From assembly GCF_014842995.1 (NCBI RefSeq), contig NZ_JACYXL010000011.1, positions 62,001-126,000 of the forward strand: a DNA stretch of 64,000 bases, in the 5' to 3' direction. Below are positions 46,601 through 55,834 of this stretch, piece after piece. The stretch comes from Rhodanobacter sp. 7MK24 (lineage in GTDB: Bacteria; Pseudomonadota; Gammaproteobacteria; Xanthomonadales; Rhodanobacteraceae). Position numbers and translations under genes: made by a program. Each line of letters starts with the position of its first letter. Positions within the stretch are counted from its first letter, which is position 1. The notes under the pieces are model-generated. The model ran no database searches and was not told the origin of the DNA. It worked only from the letters and a program-made list of their open reading frames with translations.

Positions 46601-48838
46601 ATGAAAGTCTTCGTCCTGCCCATCCTGCTTGCCTGGGGCCTCGTCGCCGCCGGTGCCCATGCCAGCGTGGCCCCGGCCACCAAGGCCGCGTTGCCCGGCA
46701 TCGCGGCGTCACTGATCGCAAGCCATGCCTCGGCCGCGGCACCGGCCGAGTTGATCGTGCTTTATCGGCTGCAGCTCGCCGCCGGACGCTATGCCGACGC
46801 CGAGGCGACCCTGGATCGCCTCGCCGCTGCCTATCGGTCCAGCGAGTCCAGGCTGGTTCCCTCGGTCGTGCCCTGGCAGACCTATGCGCGCGCGAAAGCC
46901 TACGAGGCGAACGGGAGCGAGGCTTCTGCCGCCTTGCGCCGCGCGTTTTCCGAACTCTACGGGTCCCTCCCGGACGACCAGGCCGTGGACGTCGGCCCCT
47001 GGTACGAAGTCGACCTGGATGCCGTGCGCGCCAAGGTGGCGGAGCAGGAGAAAGCCTGCGCCGGGATGCGGCTGGCGGATTGTCCTTCGGCCGCAAACCT
47101 GATTGCGGCTCGCCAGGGATTGGCCGCATGGACCTACCTGGTGCCCGCCTTGAAGCCGCTGCTTGAGGCTGACACGCAACGCCGCTTCCTGGTCGACGAC
47201 CAGGTCCTGATCCCGACGCCGGATGGCGCGAAGATCGCGGCAATCCTCGTGCGTCCGCGTTCCGCCCAATCGACCAGGCTGACTGCTCTGCTGAATTTCA
47301 CGATCTACGCCAACGATGACTGGAGCATGGACGACGCCAAGAAAATGGCTGCCCATGGCTACGCCGGCGTGGTCGCCTATACACGAGGCAAAGGCCGCAG
47401 TCCCGGCGCCGTGGTGCCCTATGTCCATGATGGCGACGACGCCGCAACGGTAATCGCATGGCTGGCGCGCCAGGCCTGGAGCGACGGTCGCGTCGGCATG
47501 TTCAGCGGCAGCTACAACGGCTTCACCCAGTGGGCCGCCGCCAAGCACCGTCCGCCGGCGCTGAAGGCGATCGCCACCCACGCCACCAATGCCCCGGGCA
47601 TCGATACGCCGATGCAGGGCAACGTGTTCCAGAGCTTCATCTACTACTGGCCGTTCTACATCACGGACACCAAGGGCCTCGACGACAAGGCCTTCGACGA
47701 CCGCGCCCATTGGACCGGACTCGAGCGCCAGTGGTACGTCAGCGGCAAGCCCTATCGCGACCTGGACAAGATCGACGGCAGGCCCAACCCGATCTTCGAT
47801 ACCTGGCTGAAGCATCCGTCCTACGACGCCTACTGGCGGCGCCTGATCCCCTATGGCCGCGAGTTCGCCGACATCGATATTCCAGTCTTCGTCGAAACGG
47901 GCTACTACGACGGCGGCATGGTGGGCGCGTTGTATTACTTCCAGCAACATCTCACGTATCGCCCGTCGGCCGACGACCGGATGCTGATCGGCCCTTACCA
48001 CCACATCGCCATGCAGACCGGCGTGCTGCCCGAGATCGATGGCTATGTCGTCGACAAGGCGGCGCTGCTCGACCTTCAGGAGGTGCGGCTGAAGTGGTTC
48101 GAGCACGTGTTCCGCGGCGCACCGCTGCCCGACCTGCTCAGCGACCGGGTCAACTTCGAAGTGATGGGCGCGAACACCTGGCGGCACGTGTCCACGCTCG
48201 CCGACATGGCTGCGAGCTACCGACGCTTCTATCTCACCGGTCGTCACGAAGCCGACCGGTTGCTGTTCGATGGCGCTCCGGACAAGCAGTCCCTTCCGCC
48301 TGAGCTCGTGGTGAATTTCGCTGATCGCAGTGATGCGGATTTCAGTCCGCCAGCAGGCATGCCCGACACGCGCAACGCCCTCGTGTTCGAAACACAGAAG
48401 CTGACCAAAGCGCTGGAGATCGACGGCTTGTTTCAAGGGCGATTCGAGGTCGTCACCAACAAGCGCGACTTCGATCTGGCGGTCAACTTCTACGCGTTGA
48501 CGCCTGATGGCAAGTATCTCGACCTGGCCTCTTATCTCGGCCGGGCGAGCTACATGCAGGACCGTACCCACCGGCATCTGCTGCAACCCGGCCAGCCGAT
48601 CACCCTCGCATTCCAGAGCCAGATGGTGACCGCGCGCCTGCTCCCGGCAGGAAGCCGCATCGTGGCCGTGGTTGGCGTGCCCAAGACTCCCCAGATCCAG
48701 ATCAATTACGGCACGGGCCGCGACGTGAGCACCGAATCGATGGCCGACGCAGGTGAGCCCCTGCGGATCCGCTGGCTGGCCGGCAGCTATCTCGAACTCG
48801 GTATGCGCGGAAGCCTCGAATTCGCGTGGAGCCGCTGA
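46601..48838 (+). CDS. CocE/NonD-family serine hydrolase (X-Pro dipeptidyl-peptidase-like)
   Basis: The 745-residue exported protein has a signal peptide (MKVFVLPILLAWGLVAAGAHA) and an N-terminal helical region unlike the core family (about 25-170). The alpha/beta-hydrolase domain has nucleophile Ser304 in MFSGSYNGF, and a C-terminal jelly-roll domain (about 540-740) is typical of S15/CocE proteins. Such enzymes cleave X-Pro dipeptides or esters, or acyl groups from glutaryl compounds. The ATG at 46601 has GGAG about ten bases upstream; the in-frame ATG at 46571 would spoil the signal peptide. Confidence 0.9.
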   Translation: MKVFVLPILLAWGLVAAGAHASVAPATKAALPGIAASLIASHASAAAPAELIVLYRLQLAAGRYADAEATLDRLAAAYRSSESRLVPSVVPWQTYARAKAYEANGSEASAALRRAFSELYGSLPDDQAVDVGPWYEVDLDAVRAKVAEQEKACAGMRLADCPSAANLIAARQGLAAWTYLVPALKPLLEADTQRRFLVDDQVLIPTPDGAKIAAILVRPRSAQSTRLTALLNFTIYANDDWSMDDAKKMAAHGYAGVVAYTRGKGRSPGAVVPYVHDGDDAATVIAWLARQAWSDGRVGMFSGSYNGFTQWAAAKHRPPALKAIATHATNAPGIDTPMQGNVFQSFIYYWPFYITDTKGLDDKAFDDRAHWTGLERQWYVSGKPYRDLDKIDGRPNPIFDTWLKHPSYDAYWRRLIPYGREFADIDIPVFVETGYYDGGMVGALYYFQQHLTYRPSADDRMLIGPYHHIAMQTGVLPEIDGYVVDKAALLDLQEVRLKWFEHVFRGAPLPDLLSDRVNFEVMGANTWRHVSTLADMAASYRRFYLTGRHEADRLLFDGAPDKQSLPPELVVNFADRSDADFSPPAGMPDTRNALVFETQKLTKALEIDGLFQGRFEVVTNKRDFDLAVNFYALTPDGKYLDLASYLGRASYMQDRTHRHLLQPGQPITLAFQSQMVTARLLPAGSRIVAVVGVPKTPQIQINYGTGRDVSTESMADAGEPLRIRWLAGSYLELGMRGSLEFAWSR

Positions 48839-48846
48839 CTTCCTTT

Positions 48847-48881
48847 CATCGCCTTGGACCGTTCAACGGTCCAAGGCGATG
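48847..48881. terminator. Hairpin after the CocE-type hydrolase gene
   Basis: CATCGCCTTGGACCGTT (48847-48863) pairs with 48865-48881 in a near-perfect 16-17 bp stem. It lies eight bases after the stop codon. There is no T tract, so it may act by pausing or as an RNA-end stabiliser. Confidence 0.6.
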
Positions 48882-48933
48882 ATGCTCGGGATGAGCTGTT
48901 TGCGATGTTCGTGATATCGCTACTTCCTGCCGC

Positions 48934-48960
48934 TGTCCGCTTTGGGTCGGAAGCGGACAT
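48934..48960 (+). repeat. 27-bp palindromic repeat, copy A
   Basis: TGTCCGCTT and AAGCGGACA flank a central TGGGTCGG. The same motif recurs at 51013-51039 and 52573-52599, all in the same orientation and all intergenic. Confidence 0.8.
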
Positions 48961-48998
48961 GCGACTCGGCCTCACATCAGCTTCCGGTTCGATCACTT

Positions 48999-49280
48999 CT
49001 AGCCATTCGAGCGCCAATGCCCCACCGTTGACCCGAGCATCGCTAGGAGACAGACGAGCAATGCAAAGACGCTCGAAGGCAAATCTTTCAGTTGGCGGAT
49101 TGCACCGGTCAGCCCAATCCCTGCGGCGATACCAATCGCAATGAAGGGCTTGATAGTGTGAAATCCAAGGAGCGTAAGGACGAACATCGGCAAAAGAACA
49201 CCGACCAGTGCAGCCAGGAATGACGTGCCAAAAGATTTAAGCAACTTCAAGATCACCTGCCTGTACTTAGCTACCAGCAC
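48999..49280 (-). CDS. Small membrane protein of unknown function
   Basis: The 93-residue product, starting at a GTG at 49280, has three hydrophobic segments: SFLAALVGVLLPMFVLTLLG, PFIAIGIAAGIGLTG and VFALLVCLLAMLGSTVG. The pattern is coherent for a small integral membrane protein. There is no strong ribosome site, and no family is recognised. It is read leftward, convergent with the hydrolase gene. Confidence 0.45.
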   Translation of the reverse strand: MLVAKYRQVILKLLKSFGTSFLAALVGVLLPMFVLTLLGFHTIKPFIAIGIAAGIGLTGAIRQLKDLPSSVFALLVCLLAMLGSTVGHWRSNG

Positions 49281-49361
49281 CCACGGAGCGAGTCACTCAC
49301 CAGTAGGCAAGAAAAGGTCTGCTTCTGATCGGTAGATGGCACTCAGCCATCGCACCGGAAA

Positions 49362-50648
49362 CTAATTTTGCAAGCCAGGCCTGACGACATGCCAACCGGC
49401 GCCGGCGGGAGCGTCAGGTAAGGTGTATCCCTCGCTTCCCAGGTAGCTGTCGATCACCGGTTCAGCTTGCGGATTGGTAGTGTCTATGGTCCACACAACG
49501 AGCTTGCCGGCGCTGTTTGCCCAAAGTATTTCTTGGTTATTCGGCACGCAATAGCACGCGGAGGAGGTGAAATGACCGGCAGCGACCACCTGATAACCGG
49601 GCATCAAGAATTGCTGGCCTGCACCCCCAGCAACGATCCAGTTATTCGTCCACCACAATGTGTTACTGGTGTCAGGGGCGACGGTGTCAAACATAGTAAG
49701 CGGCGCCATTTCACCAAGGTTGTTTCGCTGCAGCAGCCCGGCAACAAATGCCCAGTTTCCGGGGAGATATCCAAAAAATGATGCATTCAGCATCTTGCCC
49801 TGAGGTAACCACAGATAGGTAGGTGCCGTGCCGCTCTGACTGATTTGTCCTTGCCAGTAGATCGCCGGTGTTGTGCCATTGGGTGAGTCGAATGCAGTCT
49901 CGATGAAAGCGATGTGGTAGCCACAGGTCACGGAGATTGTCGTACGACTGACCACCTGGGTTCCTTTCATCAGCCAGTAGCCGAATTCGCAGGCACTTTG
50001 GTTTTCCCAGATCAGATCGTCGTAACCGTCACCGTCGATGTCGGCGGCGCCGACCAAGGTCCAGCCCGCAGGGTAAGTGCCAATGTATGCGGCATCGAAC
50101 CCAGAACCATGGCTGGTCCAGAGGTAGAGGTCGCGACTGTTGCTGGTCCAGACCAGATCGGCCAGGCCGTCATTGTTGAAATCACCCGTAGCAGCAATCC
50201 AGTAACCGGGCGTTACAGAAATGATCTGTGAAGCTTGCGTCGTAATCGTTCCCTTGGGATATGGCACTGGATAGAGCAACCACCAACCAAATTGATGCGT
50301 CTCATCGTTCATCCACAACAGATCCGATGTGCAATCCCCGTTGATGTCGTAAGGCACCGCAGCATGTAGTCCGCTGCTATTGATACAAGTCGCCGCCGAT
50401 GGCCGCGCGCTACCCGCCAGGGCTGGTGGGATTGAAGCCGTGGCTATCGATGGGCCACTGCATGCCTCGCCGAGGCAAAGCGATGTTTGGGTCGCAGGGA
50501 AGGCGCGTTCCGCCTCAGTCGTCGTTTCGGCGTGCGGATGCATGTCGATGTACTTAGTTACGGCAGCGCTGTCAGACGCACGCGCGACAGACGATAGCAT
50601 CAGGTACACGGAAAGCAGCAGAGCTCTCTCAAGGGCTTCCTTGACCAT
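49362..50648 (-). CDS. Secreted VCBS/FG-GAP repeat protein
   Basis: The 428-residue protein has an N-terminal signal segment (ALLLSVYLMLSSVARA). Repeats with the pattern DxNxDGxxDLxW recur: YDINGDCTSDLLWMN, GDFNNDGLADLVWTS, ADIDGDGYDDLIWEN, then degenerate ones. These are calcium-binding loops of FG-GAP/VCBS beta-propeller blades. The function is probably extracellular binding; no catalytic site is visible. Paired Cys (for example CYC near 370) could form disulfides. GC content is lower than in the chemotaxis or wall genes, and repeats flank it, which suggests an accessory gene. Confidence 0.82.
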   Translation of the reverse strand: MVKEALERALLLSVYLMLSSVARASDSAAVTKYIDMHPHAETTTEAERAFPATQTSLCLGEACSGPSIATASIPPALAGSARPSAATCINSSGLHAAVPYDINGDCTSDLLWMNDETHQFGWWLLYPVPYPKGTITTQASQIISVTPGYWIAATGDFNNDGLADLVWTSNSRDLYLWTSHGSGFDAAYIGTYPAGWTLVGAADIDGDGYDDLIWENQSACEFGYWLMKGTQVVSRTTISVTCGYHIAFIETAFDSPNGTTPAIYWQGQISQSGTAPTYLWLPQGKMLNASFFGYLPGNWAFVAGLLQRNNLGEMAPLTMFDTVAPDTSNTLWWTNNWIVAGGAGQQFLMPGYQVVAAGHFTSSACYCVPNNQEILWANSAGKLVVWTIDTTNPQAEPVIDSYLGSEGYTLPDAPAGAGWHVVRPGLQN

Positions 50649-51012
50649 CTTGTCCCCCTAAATTGACTGAAGCAAAGCGCAAACGCACGCAGTTGGTCAG
50701 ACCCTCGCGCCTTTGCCGGAGTGAATGCCCCTTTAGCTGATGCCGCCCGCCGCATCATGGTGCCGGCCGGAATCTACGTGTATTCCCAGGAAGCTGCAAA
50801 CAGGCGGATACCTTACGATTCGCAAGTCTTCGCGCTTTGCCATCCATTGGATGCCGCGCGCACACGGGCGAACGACTGTGATGAGTAGGTGGCCCGAGGC
50901 ATATCACCGATCGGTGACGCAGAGTTTGGCGGCCTTATGCCAGTGGCTACTGAATTGTGTTTCGGCGACGCCCGAACCAGGCGCTGAAATTGAGTTCGCG
51001 GGCCATCAGTCA

Positions 51013-51039
51013 TATCCGTTTTGGGTCGAAGCCGGACGT
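51013..51039 (+). repeat. 27-bp palindromic repeat, copy B
   Basis: TATCCGTTTTGGGTCGAAGC begins this copy, which ends CGGACGT. It shares the central TTGGGTCG with copy A and is the most diverged of the three. Confidence 0.7.
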
Positions 51040-51121
51040 CCCGTAATTCTCGCTATTCTGCAGTGTTGTAACCCTCCGAAGGCATAACCTTGACGAGCGT
51101 TCGGTCCCAGTTCTCGGCCAG

Positions 51122-51154
51122 AAAAAAGCCCCTGATCCTCAGGAGTTTTTTTTT
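51122..51154. terminator. Bidirectional terminator-like hairpin
   Basis: Six A, then a short stem CCTGA/TCAGG, then nine T (51146-51154). It would end leftward transcription of the beta-helix gene or rightward read-through. Confidence 0.55.
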
Positions 51155-51269
51155 GACATGCTGATCAGCGGTTCTACTGGAAAGCGGTAATCACATCTGT
51201 GGTTCTGCTATCAGTCGGCGCATGGGTCTGCGGTGATCAGTCCACCATGCGCCATGGGCTATGAAAGCC

Positions 51270-52160
51270 TTACTGAACCAGGGCAGCTCCATTCGGTGCG
51301 CCAGGGGTGGTGTTGCCGGCCGAGAGATTGTTGGCGGCCGACTGAACACTACCGCCACCCGATCCGATGCCGATACCGTTGTTTAAGATGCTGACGTTTG
51401 ACAGGGTAACCGCCCCTCCGGCCGACGTTTGTATTCCGGTGCCATTGAGAGCAACGGCGCTGTCGGCCAGGTCGATATATCCAACGGAAGCATAGACCCC
51501 GTAGGTCTTGTTGCTCTGGATGTTGGAATGGGTGATGTCGACCACGCCACGCTTGGTCTGTACGCCCACGTTAGCTCCCTGGATCGTTACGTTCTTCAGA
51601 AACGCGACGACGGGACCCGGGCCAGACGTGCTATCGATCGAAACACCTATGGCACCACCCGTCATGACCGAGTCCAGCACCGACACATAAGTCGGGGTCG
51701 TCACGTCTATTTCGACGTTATCCGTGGTGAATCCGTCGAAGGTGCAGTGATCGATGATCACTTTGCCAGCGCTCAAAATCATAACGCCGGAAATCCCGCT
51801 GCCAATGCCGCTGAACTCAAGATTGCGCAGAACCACGGTGTCGGTCGAACCGGCGTTGATGACAACGCCGTTGGTGCCGGAGACAAGGATGCTTGCCAGC
51901 TCACCGCCGCCGCTGAGCGTCATGGCTTTGGTAATGGTCACCCCGCCAAAGCCACCCGGATCAAGCACGGATATCTCGCCCGCCGCCACCGTTTTGGAAA
52001 TGGCTCCTGCAAAGGTTTTGCACGGAGCGGTTCGGCTGCAGGGATTGGCGTCGTCGCCCACCCCCGATACCCAGGTACGCGTTGATTGTGCATGTGCCGT
52101 TGTCGCAAAACCGAACGCGACCAGGACAGACAGCTGGACTATCTTCAGAAAACGCTTCAT
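51270..52160 (-). CDS. Secreted right-handed beta-helix protein
   Basis: The 296-residue protein has a signal peptide (MKRFLKIVQLSVLVAFGFATTAHA), then TRTWVSGVGDDANPCSRTAP and CKTFAGAISKT, a start seen in a group of secreted pectate-lyase-like proteins. The rest is a ladder of short beta repeats (for example VVLRNLEFSGIGSGISGV, VIIDHCTFDGFTTDNVEI, VTLSNVSILNNGIGI) that would form a parallel beta-helix. No pectate-lyase catalytic Asp/Arg set is apparent. It may be a surface or matrix carbohydrate-binding protein. Confidence 0.82.
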   Translation of the reverse strand: MKRFLKIVQLSVLVAFGFATTAHAQSTRTWVSGVGDDANPCSRTAPCKTFAGAISKTVAAGEISVLDPGGFGGVTITKAMTLSGGGELASILVSGTNGVVINAGSTDTVVLRNLEFSGIGSGISGVMILSAGKVIIDHCTFDGFTTDNVEIDVTTPTYVSVLDSVMTGGAIGVSIDSTSGPGPVVAFLKNVTIQGANVGVQTKRGVVDITHSNIQSNKTYGVYASVGYIDLADSAVALNGTGIQTSAGGAVTLSNVSILNNGIGIGSGGGSVQSAANNLSAGNTTPGAPNGAALVQ

Positions 52161-52613
52161 TGAATTTCCCTGTAGGTAAAAACGTTAACGTCCATGTGTC
52201 CGGACTCTTACGACGCGTCGTACGGCCGGGCTCAGGGATGCACTAGCTTTGTCGGTCGCGGATACGTCGCGACGACGGGCTAGCATATAGCAACCGATAA
52301 AAAGTGCGACGAGCATCGCGATTCGATGATTCCATGCCAAGGCACGAGAAGCCTCCGGCAAACCATTTCAGCAGGGCCAGACATATCCTTCGCCGAGAGC
52401 AGGCGCGTCACCACCAACTGGGAAGCCAACCCAAGCATCGCCCATGTGTGTCCCATGGAGACAAAGGAACCGCAGCCATGGCGGCCCCTTATTTTCTCGG
52501 GCCTGGAGGGGGCACGTTCCAACTCCCTTTGCAGCGATACCTATTGCCAAAGCCTGGATCCGGCGCCCCATTTATCCGCTCCGGGTCGAAAGCGGACCTC
52601 AGGCAGACGAATG
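52161..52613. other. Intergenic region, no gene seen
   Basis: About 450 bp upstream of the beta-helix gene. It includes palindrome copy C (52573-52599) and a near-palindromic CCGACGCGTCG-like patch around 52210. Nothing else is supportable. Confidence 0.45.
52573..52599 (+). repeat. 27-bp palindromic repeat, copy C
   Basis: TATCCGCTCCGGGTCGAAAG begins this copy, which ends CGGACCT. The arms TCCGCT and AGCGGA pair around CCGGGTCGAA. It has the same orientation as copies A and B. Confidence 0.75.
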
Positions 52614-53399
52614 CTACTTGCCCGTCGGATCCAAATTTCGCACCCCGCGATACGAATCCGCCACCACCCATGCCGCCGCCGTCAGCACCCAGGTCGCATA
52701 GGTCTCGCCCCAGTTGAAAGCACTGATATGGCCGGCGGCAACCATGGGCAGCCAGATCAGCAGCAGGAACAGGCCCATCATCAAGGCCGAGAGGGTGGCG
52801 GCCAGCCGGGCGAGCACGTTTAAGAGAATTGCCACGCCGGCGGCGAGATACGCGGCACCGGTCAGGTAGGCCCAGAACACCGGTACATGTAGCCAGTGGG
52901 GAATCAGCGGGGCGGTGAGGTTGAGATAGACGAAGTGCGAGAAGCCGAAGGCGATTAACGCCAGGCCGTAGAGTACGCGTGCCATGCGCAGGCCTCGGTT
53001 GCCGACAGCGAAGTCGAGACGGCGCCGGTCTGCATCGGTGGCGAACCACGCATACAGTATCCATGCACCTGCCACGATCACTGCCATCTCACTGCAGTAT
53101 TGATACGAGCCTTCCGTGAGCGGTGCCTGGGCGATCAGCGGCAACTTGAACACCAGCAGCCACAACAGCGCATAGAAAAACAGCACGCGCGCGGCCAGCG
53201 CAGTCGAGCGTGGCCAGAACAGGCCGAGGCCGCATGCCAGCGAAACCGCGGCGCAGAGATAGGCAAGAGGTTTTGCGGCCGGCACGTGATCGAACACCGG
53301 CTGCCATATGACAGTGAATCCGCCCTCGATCAGGCCCAGGATGCCGAGGGCAATCAGGGTCGCCGCAAACACTGTATGTCCCACGCTCGCAATACGCAT
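52614..53399 (-). CDS. DoxX-like multi-helix membrane protein
   Basis: The 261-residue protein has about eight membrane helices arranged as two similar four-helix halves. The second half contains RVLYGLALIAFGFSHFVYLNLTAPLIPHWLHVP and AYLTGAAYLAAGVAILL, which resembles DoxX/DUF-type quinol-oxidase-related membrane proteins. The first half (LIALGILGLIEGGFTVIWQP) is analogous. Function is unknown. It is a separate unit, 34 bp downstream of the serine hydrolase gene on the same strand, so it may be co-transcribed. Confidence 0.75.
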   Translation of the reverse strand: MRIASVGHTVFAATLIALGILGLIEGGFTVIWQPVFDHVPAAKPLAYLCAAVSLACGLGLFWPRSTALAARVLFFYALLWLLVFKLPLIAQAPLTEGSYQYCSEMAVIVAGAWILYAWFATDADRRRLDFAVGNRGLRMARVLYGLALIAFGFSHFVYLNLTAPLIPHWLHVPVFWAYLTGAAYLAAGVAILLNVLARLAATLSALMMGLFLLLIWLPMVAAGHISAFNWGETYATWVLTAAAWVVADSYRGVRNLDPTGK

Positions 53400-53433
53400 C
53401 GCTTGATCCTCTCAATGATGTCGTGCTGCCACC

Positions 53434-54627
53434 CTAATGCGCCAACTCTTCTTCCACGGCACTGAAGGCCGATTTGCCGCCGATGCGTTGGTCTGGCATG
53501 CCGGTCGCAAACCACACCACGCCGGTCCCGTTTTTGCGGTCTACCCACAGGCCGGCTTGCAGCCCATAGGCCGAACCGGAATGCCCCACGCGCGCCACGC
53601 CGTCGCCGAACGGATCGTCGCGGCAGCCTTTTACTGGCGTGGCCAATGTCTGCACGGCGAGGCCGTAGCGGCAGAAGAAGCCTTGGTCGACGTCGCCGCT
53701 GTCTTCCTCGTAGGTCAGGCCGTCGCCGGGACGGTATTGCCACTCCGGGGTGATCATCGCCTGGATGGAGCTGGATTTGAGCAGGCGCTTGCCGTCGATC
53801 GTGCCATTGCCCAGCAGCAGTTCGCCGATGCGCGCCAGGCCCTTGGCGGAAATGCGCAAGCCACCCTGCGGCGAGAACAATGCGCCGTTGGTGCCGGCGT
53901 GCCAGCGCTTGAGGTCGCAGCTGCCGTCGCTGGCCGGTGTCACCGGGCAGGCGGGCTTCCGGCCGTGGTTGTCGTCCTTCACCGGCTTGCCACCGGCGTC
54001 GTACAGCACCACCGCACGGGAGGCGGTGGCGTCGCTGCACAACGCCCAGTTGAAGCAGGCGTCGATACCCAGCGGCCGCAGCACCAGACGCGCCATCAGT
54101 TGGTCGAAGCGCTCGCCGGTGGCGCGCTCCATGATCTGCGCCACCAGCGGAAAGTTGAGGTTGGTGTAGTGGAAGTAGCTGCCCGGCGCATGCCTGGTGT
54201 CCCAGGCGCGCGGGTCCTTGACGATGTCGCGCAGCTCGCCGCCCAACGGTGATTGCCAGTAGCCGGCGTTGTCGGTGAGGCTGGAGCGGTGCGACAGCAG
54301 CATGCGCAGGGTGATTGGCACCTGCGGAAAAGCTGGGTTGCGCAGCCGCCAGCCGAGCAGGCCGGATGCATCCGCATCCAGGTTCAGCTTGCCTGCCTCC
54401 ACCAGGCGCATCACGCCCAGCGTGGTGACCAGCTTGGAGATGGAGGCGATGCGTACCGGGTCGTCCGCGGTGACCTCGCGACCCGCGGCCTTGTCGGCAT
54501 AGCCGTGCACGCGGATGGCGGTGATGCCGTCGCGGTTGAAGGCGACGCGCACCGTGGCAACGGGGTCGCCGGCCCATGCATCGGCGCAAAGCAGGAGCAA
54601 CAGACAGACGATCCAGCGCAAGGCCAT
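53434..54627 (-). CDS. Serine hydrolase of the class C beta-lactamase family
   Basis: The 397-residue exported protein has a signal peptide ([19 protein letters not shown]). SxxK catalytic residues are Ser62 and Lys65 ([10 protein letters not shown]), the Tyr motif is [14 protein letters not shown] and the third motif is [11 protein letters not shown]. The family includes AmpC, D-aminopeptidases and esterases such as EstB; substrate here is unknown. Four Cys in the middle ([18 protein letters not shown]) could form disulfides. The ATG at 54627 is preferred over 54648. Confidence 0.88.
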   Translation of the reverse strand: MALRWIVCLLLLLCADAWAGDPVATVRVAFNRDGITAIRVHGYADKAAGREVTADDPVRIASISKLVTTLGVMRLVEAGKLNLDADASGLLGWRLRNPAFPQVPITLRMLLSHRSSLTDNAGYWQSPLGGELRDIVKDPRAWDTRHAPGSYFHYTNLNFPLVAQIMERATGERFDQLMARLVLRPLGIDACFNWALCSDATASRAVVLYDAGGKPVKDDNHGRKPACPVTPASDGSCDLKRWHAGTNGALFSPQGGLRISAKGLARIGELLLGNGTIDGKRLLKSSSIQAMITPEWQYRPGDGLTYEEDSGDVDQGFFCRYGLAVQTLATPVKGCRDDPFGDGVARVGHSGSAYGLQAGLWVDRKNGTGVVWFATGMPDQRIGGKSAFSAVEEELAH

Positions 54628-54737
54628 GATCCGCTCCGCTCGCGGCAACAGGGGCGGAACGGATTAAGGCATAGCGGGGCGGCGATGGGAATCCGCCGGC
54701 GCGCGTCTATTCCGCGCCAGCTATCGCCACGGTTATC

Positions 54738-55145
54738 TCACGCGCCTGCAGAACCGCTGGCGGCCGTCGCGCTCGCGGGTGCGCCAGCGGAGGCCGGTGC
54801 GCCGGTCGTGGGGTTCTTGTGCGACTTCTTGTTCTTGCGCTTCGCTGCCTTCGTCCCCTTGGTCCTTTGCTTGTCGGCCTTCGCCGCCTGCTTGGCGGCC
54901 TTGCTGGCCTGCTTGGCAGCCTGCTTCTTGGCCTTCAGGGTTTGCTTGTTGGCTTTGGCGGTTTGCTTGGCGGCCTTGGAGGCGGCCTTGGAGGCGGCCT
55001 TGGAGGCGGAGTTCGATGTCGTCGCTGGTGCAGCGGCAGCCGGGGCGGACTGGGCCTGTTGAGCCTGTTGGGTCTGCGCCAGTGCAGGAACGGAAAGAGC
55101 CACGCCCGCGGCGAGCAGGGAGGCTATTGCAAGAGTGCGGATCAT
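54738..55145 (-). CDS. Lys/Ala-rich exported protein
   Basis: The 135-residue product has a signal peptide (MIRTLAIASLLAAGVALSVPALA), a Gln/Ala stretch, then about 70 residues of Lys-Ala repeats (SKAASKAASKAAKQTAKANK). An NKKSHK patch and an Ala/Ser/Gly tail follow. It looks like an H1-like composition routed to the periplasm, possibly a cationic coat or nucleic-acid-binding protein. No family is recognised. The ATG at 55145 gives the signal peptide. Confidence 0.7.
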   Translation of the reverse strand: MIRTLAIASLLAAGVALSVPALAQTQQAQQAQSAPAAAAPATTSNSASKAASKAASKAAKQTAKANKQTLKAKKQAAKQASKAAKQAAKADKQRTKGTKAAKRKNKKSHKNPTTGAPASAGAPASATAASGSAGA

Positions 55146-55284
55146 GGTTATCGGTCTCGGATTTTTTGGGGATTGCCGCGGAACCGGCGCAACATGCAAG
55201 CAAGCGCGGCAGGATCCGTCAACATTGCATGGGTGTCGACGTACCGTGACTGAACCGTCAATCGTGAGACCGAAGCCCTTCCCG

Positions 55285-55695
55285 CTACAGGTGCCGCGTC
55301 TCGGCGGGCGTTTCGTCCCAGTTGTCGTTGAGGCCGTCGTAATACGTTACGGGTGCCCGCAGCAACTCATCGACGTCGAGGCCGTCGAGGCACATGACGT
55401 TGATGTTGTAGTACTTGCTGCCGCTCATGTTGGGCATGTCGACCCATTCGAACGCCCGGATGCCGCAGTGCCTGCAGAACTGATGGTGCGCGACCGAGTT
55501 TCCGCGCCCCCGATAGTCCGTGAGATCGCTTTCGCCTGACAGCAGCCGGAATGCCTGCGGAAGGGCGTTGATCGACCATAGACGCATCTTGGTGCAGATC
55601 GTGCAGTTGCACTTGCCGGTGCCGGCGCTGACATCGAGATCCGCTTCGAAGCGGACGGCGCCGCAGTGACAGCTTCCGGTGTACGTCTTGAGCAT
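55285..55695 (-). CDS. GFA-family zinc protein
   Basis: The 136-residue protein has the glutathione-dependent formaldehyde-activating enzyme (GFA) zinc sites: SCHCGAVRFEA, CNCTICTK and FCRHCG. Most members have no proven enzyme activity; some bind glutathione adducts. The length fits the family. It stands alone between the Lys-rich protein gene and the lasso-locus regulator, with about 140 bp on each side. Confidence 0.9.
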   Translation of the reverse strand: MLKTYTGSCHCGAVRFEADLDVSAGTGKCNCTICTKMRLWSINALPQAFRLLSGESDLTDYRGRGNSVAHHQFCRHCGIRAFEWVDMPNMSGSKYYNINVMCLDGLDVDELLRAPVTYYDGLNDNWDETPAETRHL

Positions 55696-55834
55696 GGGAA
55701 CCCGCTGATCTTTTTTCAGAAACGTGCCAGGGATGTTTCTTGCGACAACGCGCGCTCCTTCGACGAGCCGTGTCTTGGCCGCAGAAAGCTATTGCGGGTA
55801 CGACGGGCTCCGGGAGCTTGTCGTGCCCTGCGGT

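Larger units (their letters stand above)
50649..51269. other. Intergenic region with palindromic repeat and terminator
   Basis: About 620 bp without a gene I can support. An open frame at 50740-51087 (+) has no ribosome site, no family and atypical composition. The region contains palindrome copy B (51013-51039) and a terminator-like hairpin (51122-51154). Confidence 0.5.

Noticed and set aside
50740-51087. 115-codon rightward open frame
   Set aside because: It has no ribosome site and no recognisable family, runs through a palindromic repeat, and its composition is unlike coding DNA here.
54733-55203. Alternative leftward frame overlapping the Lys/Ala-rich protein
   Set aside because: It lacks a signal peptide and reads Arg/Gln-rich low complexity; the other frame gives a clean signal peptide and Lys/Ala pattern.
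55285-55695. GFA-family gene as part of the lasso locus
   Set aside because: It is separated from the regulator by about 140 bp, has no known role in lasso pathways, and such genes are common stand-alone genes.
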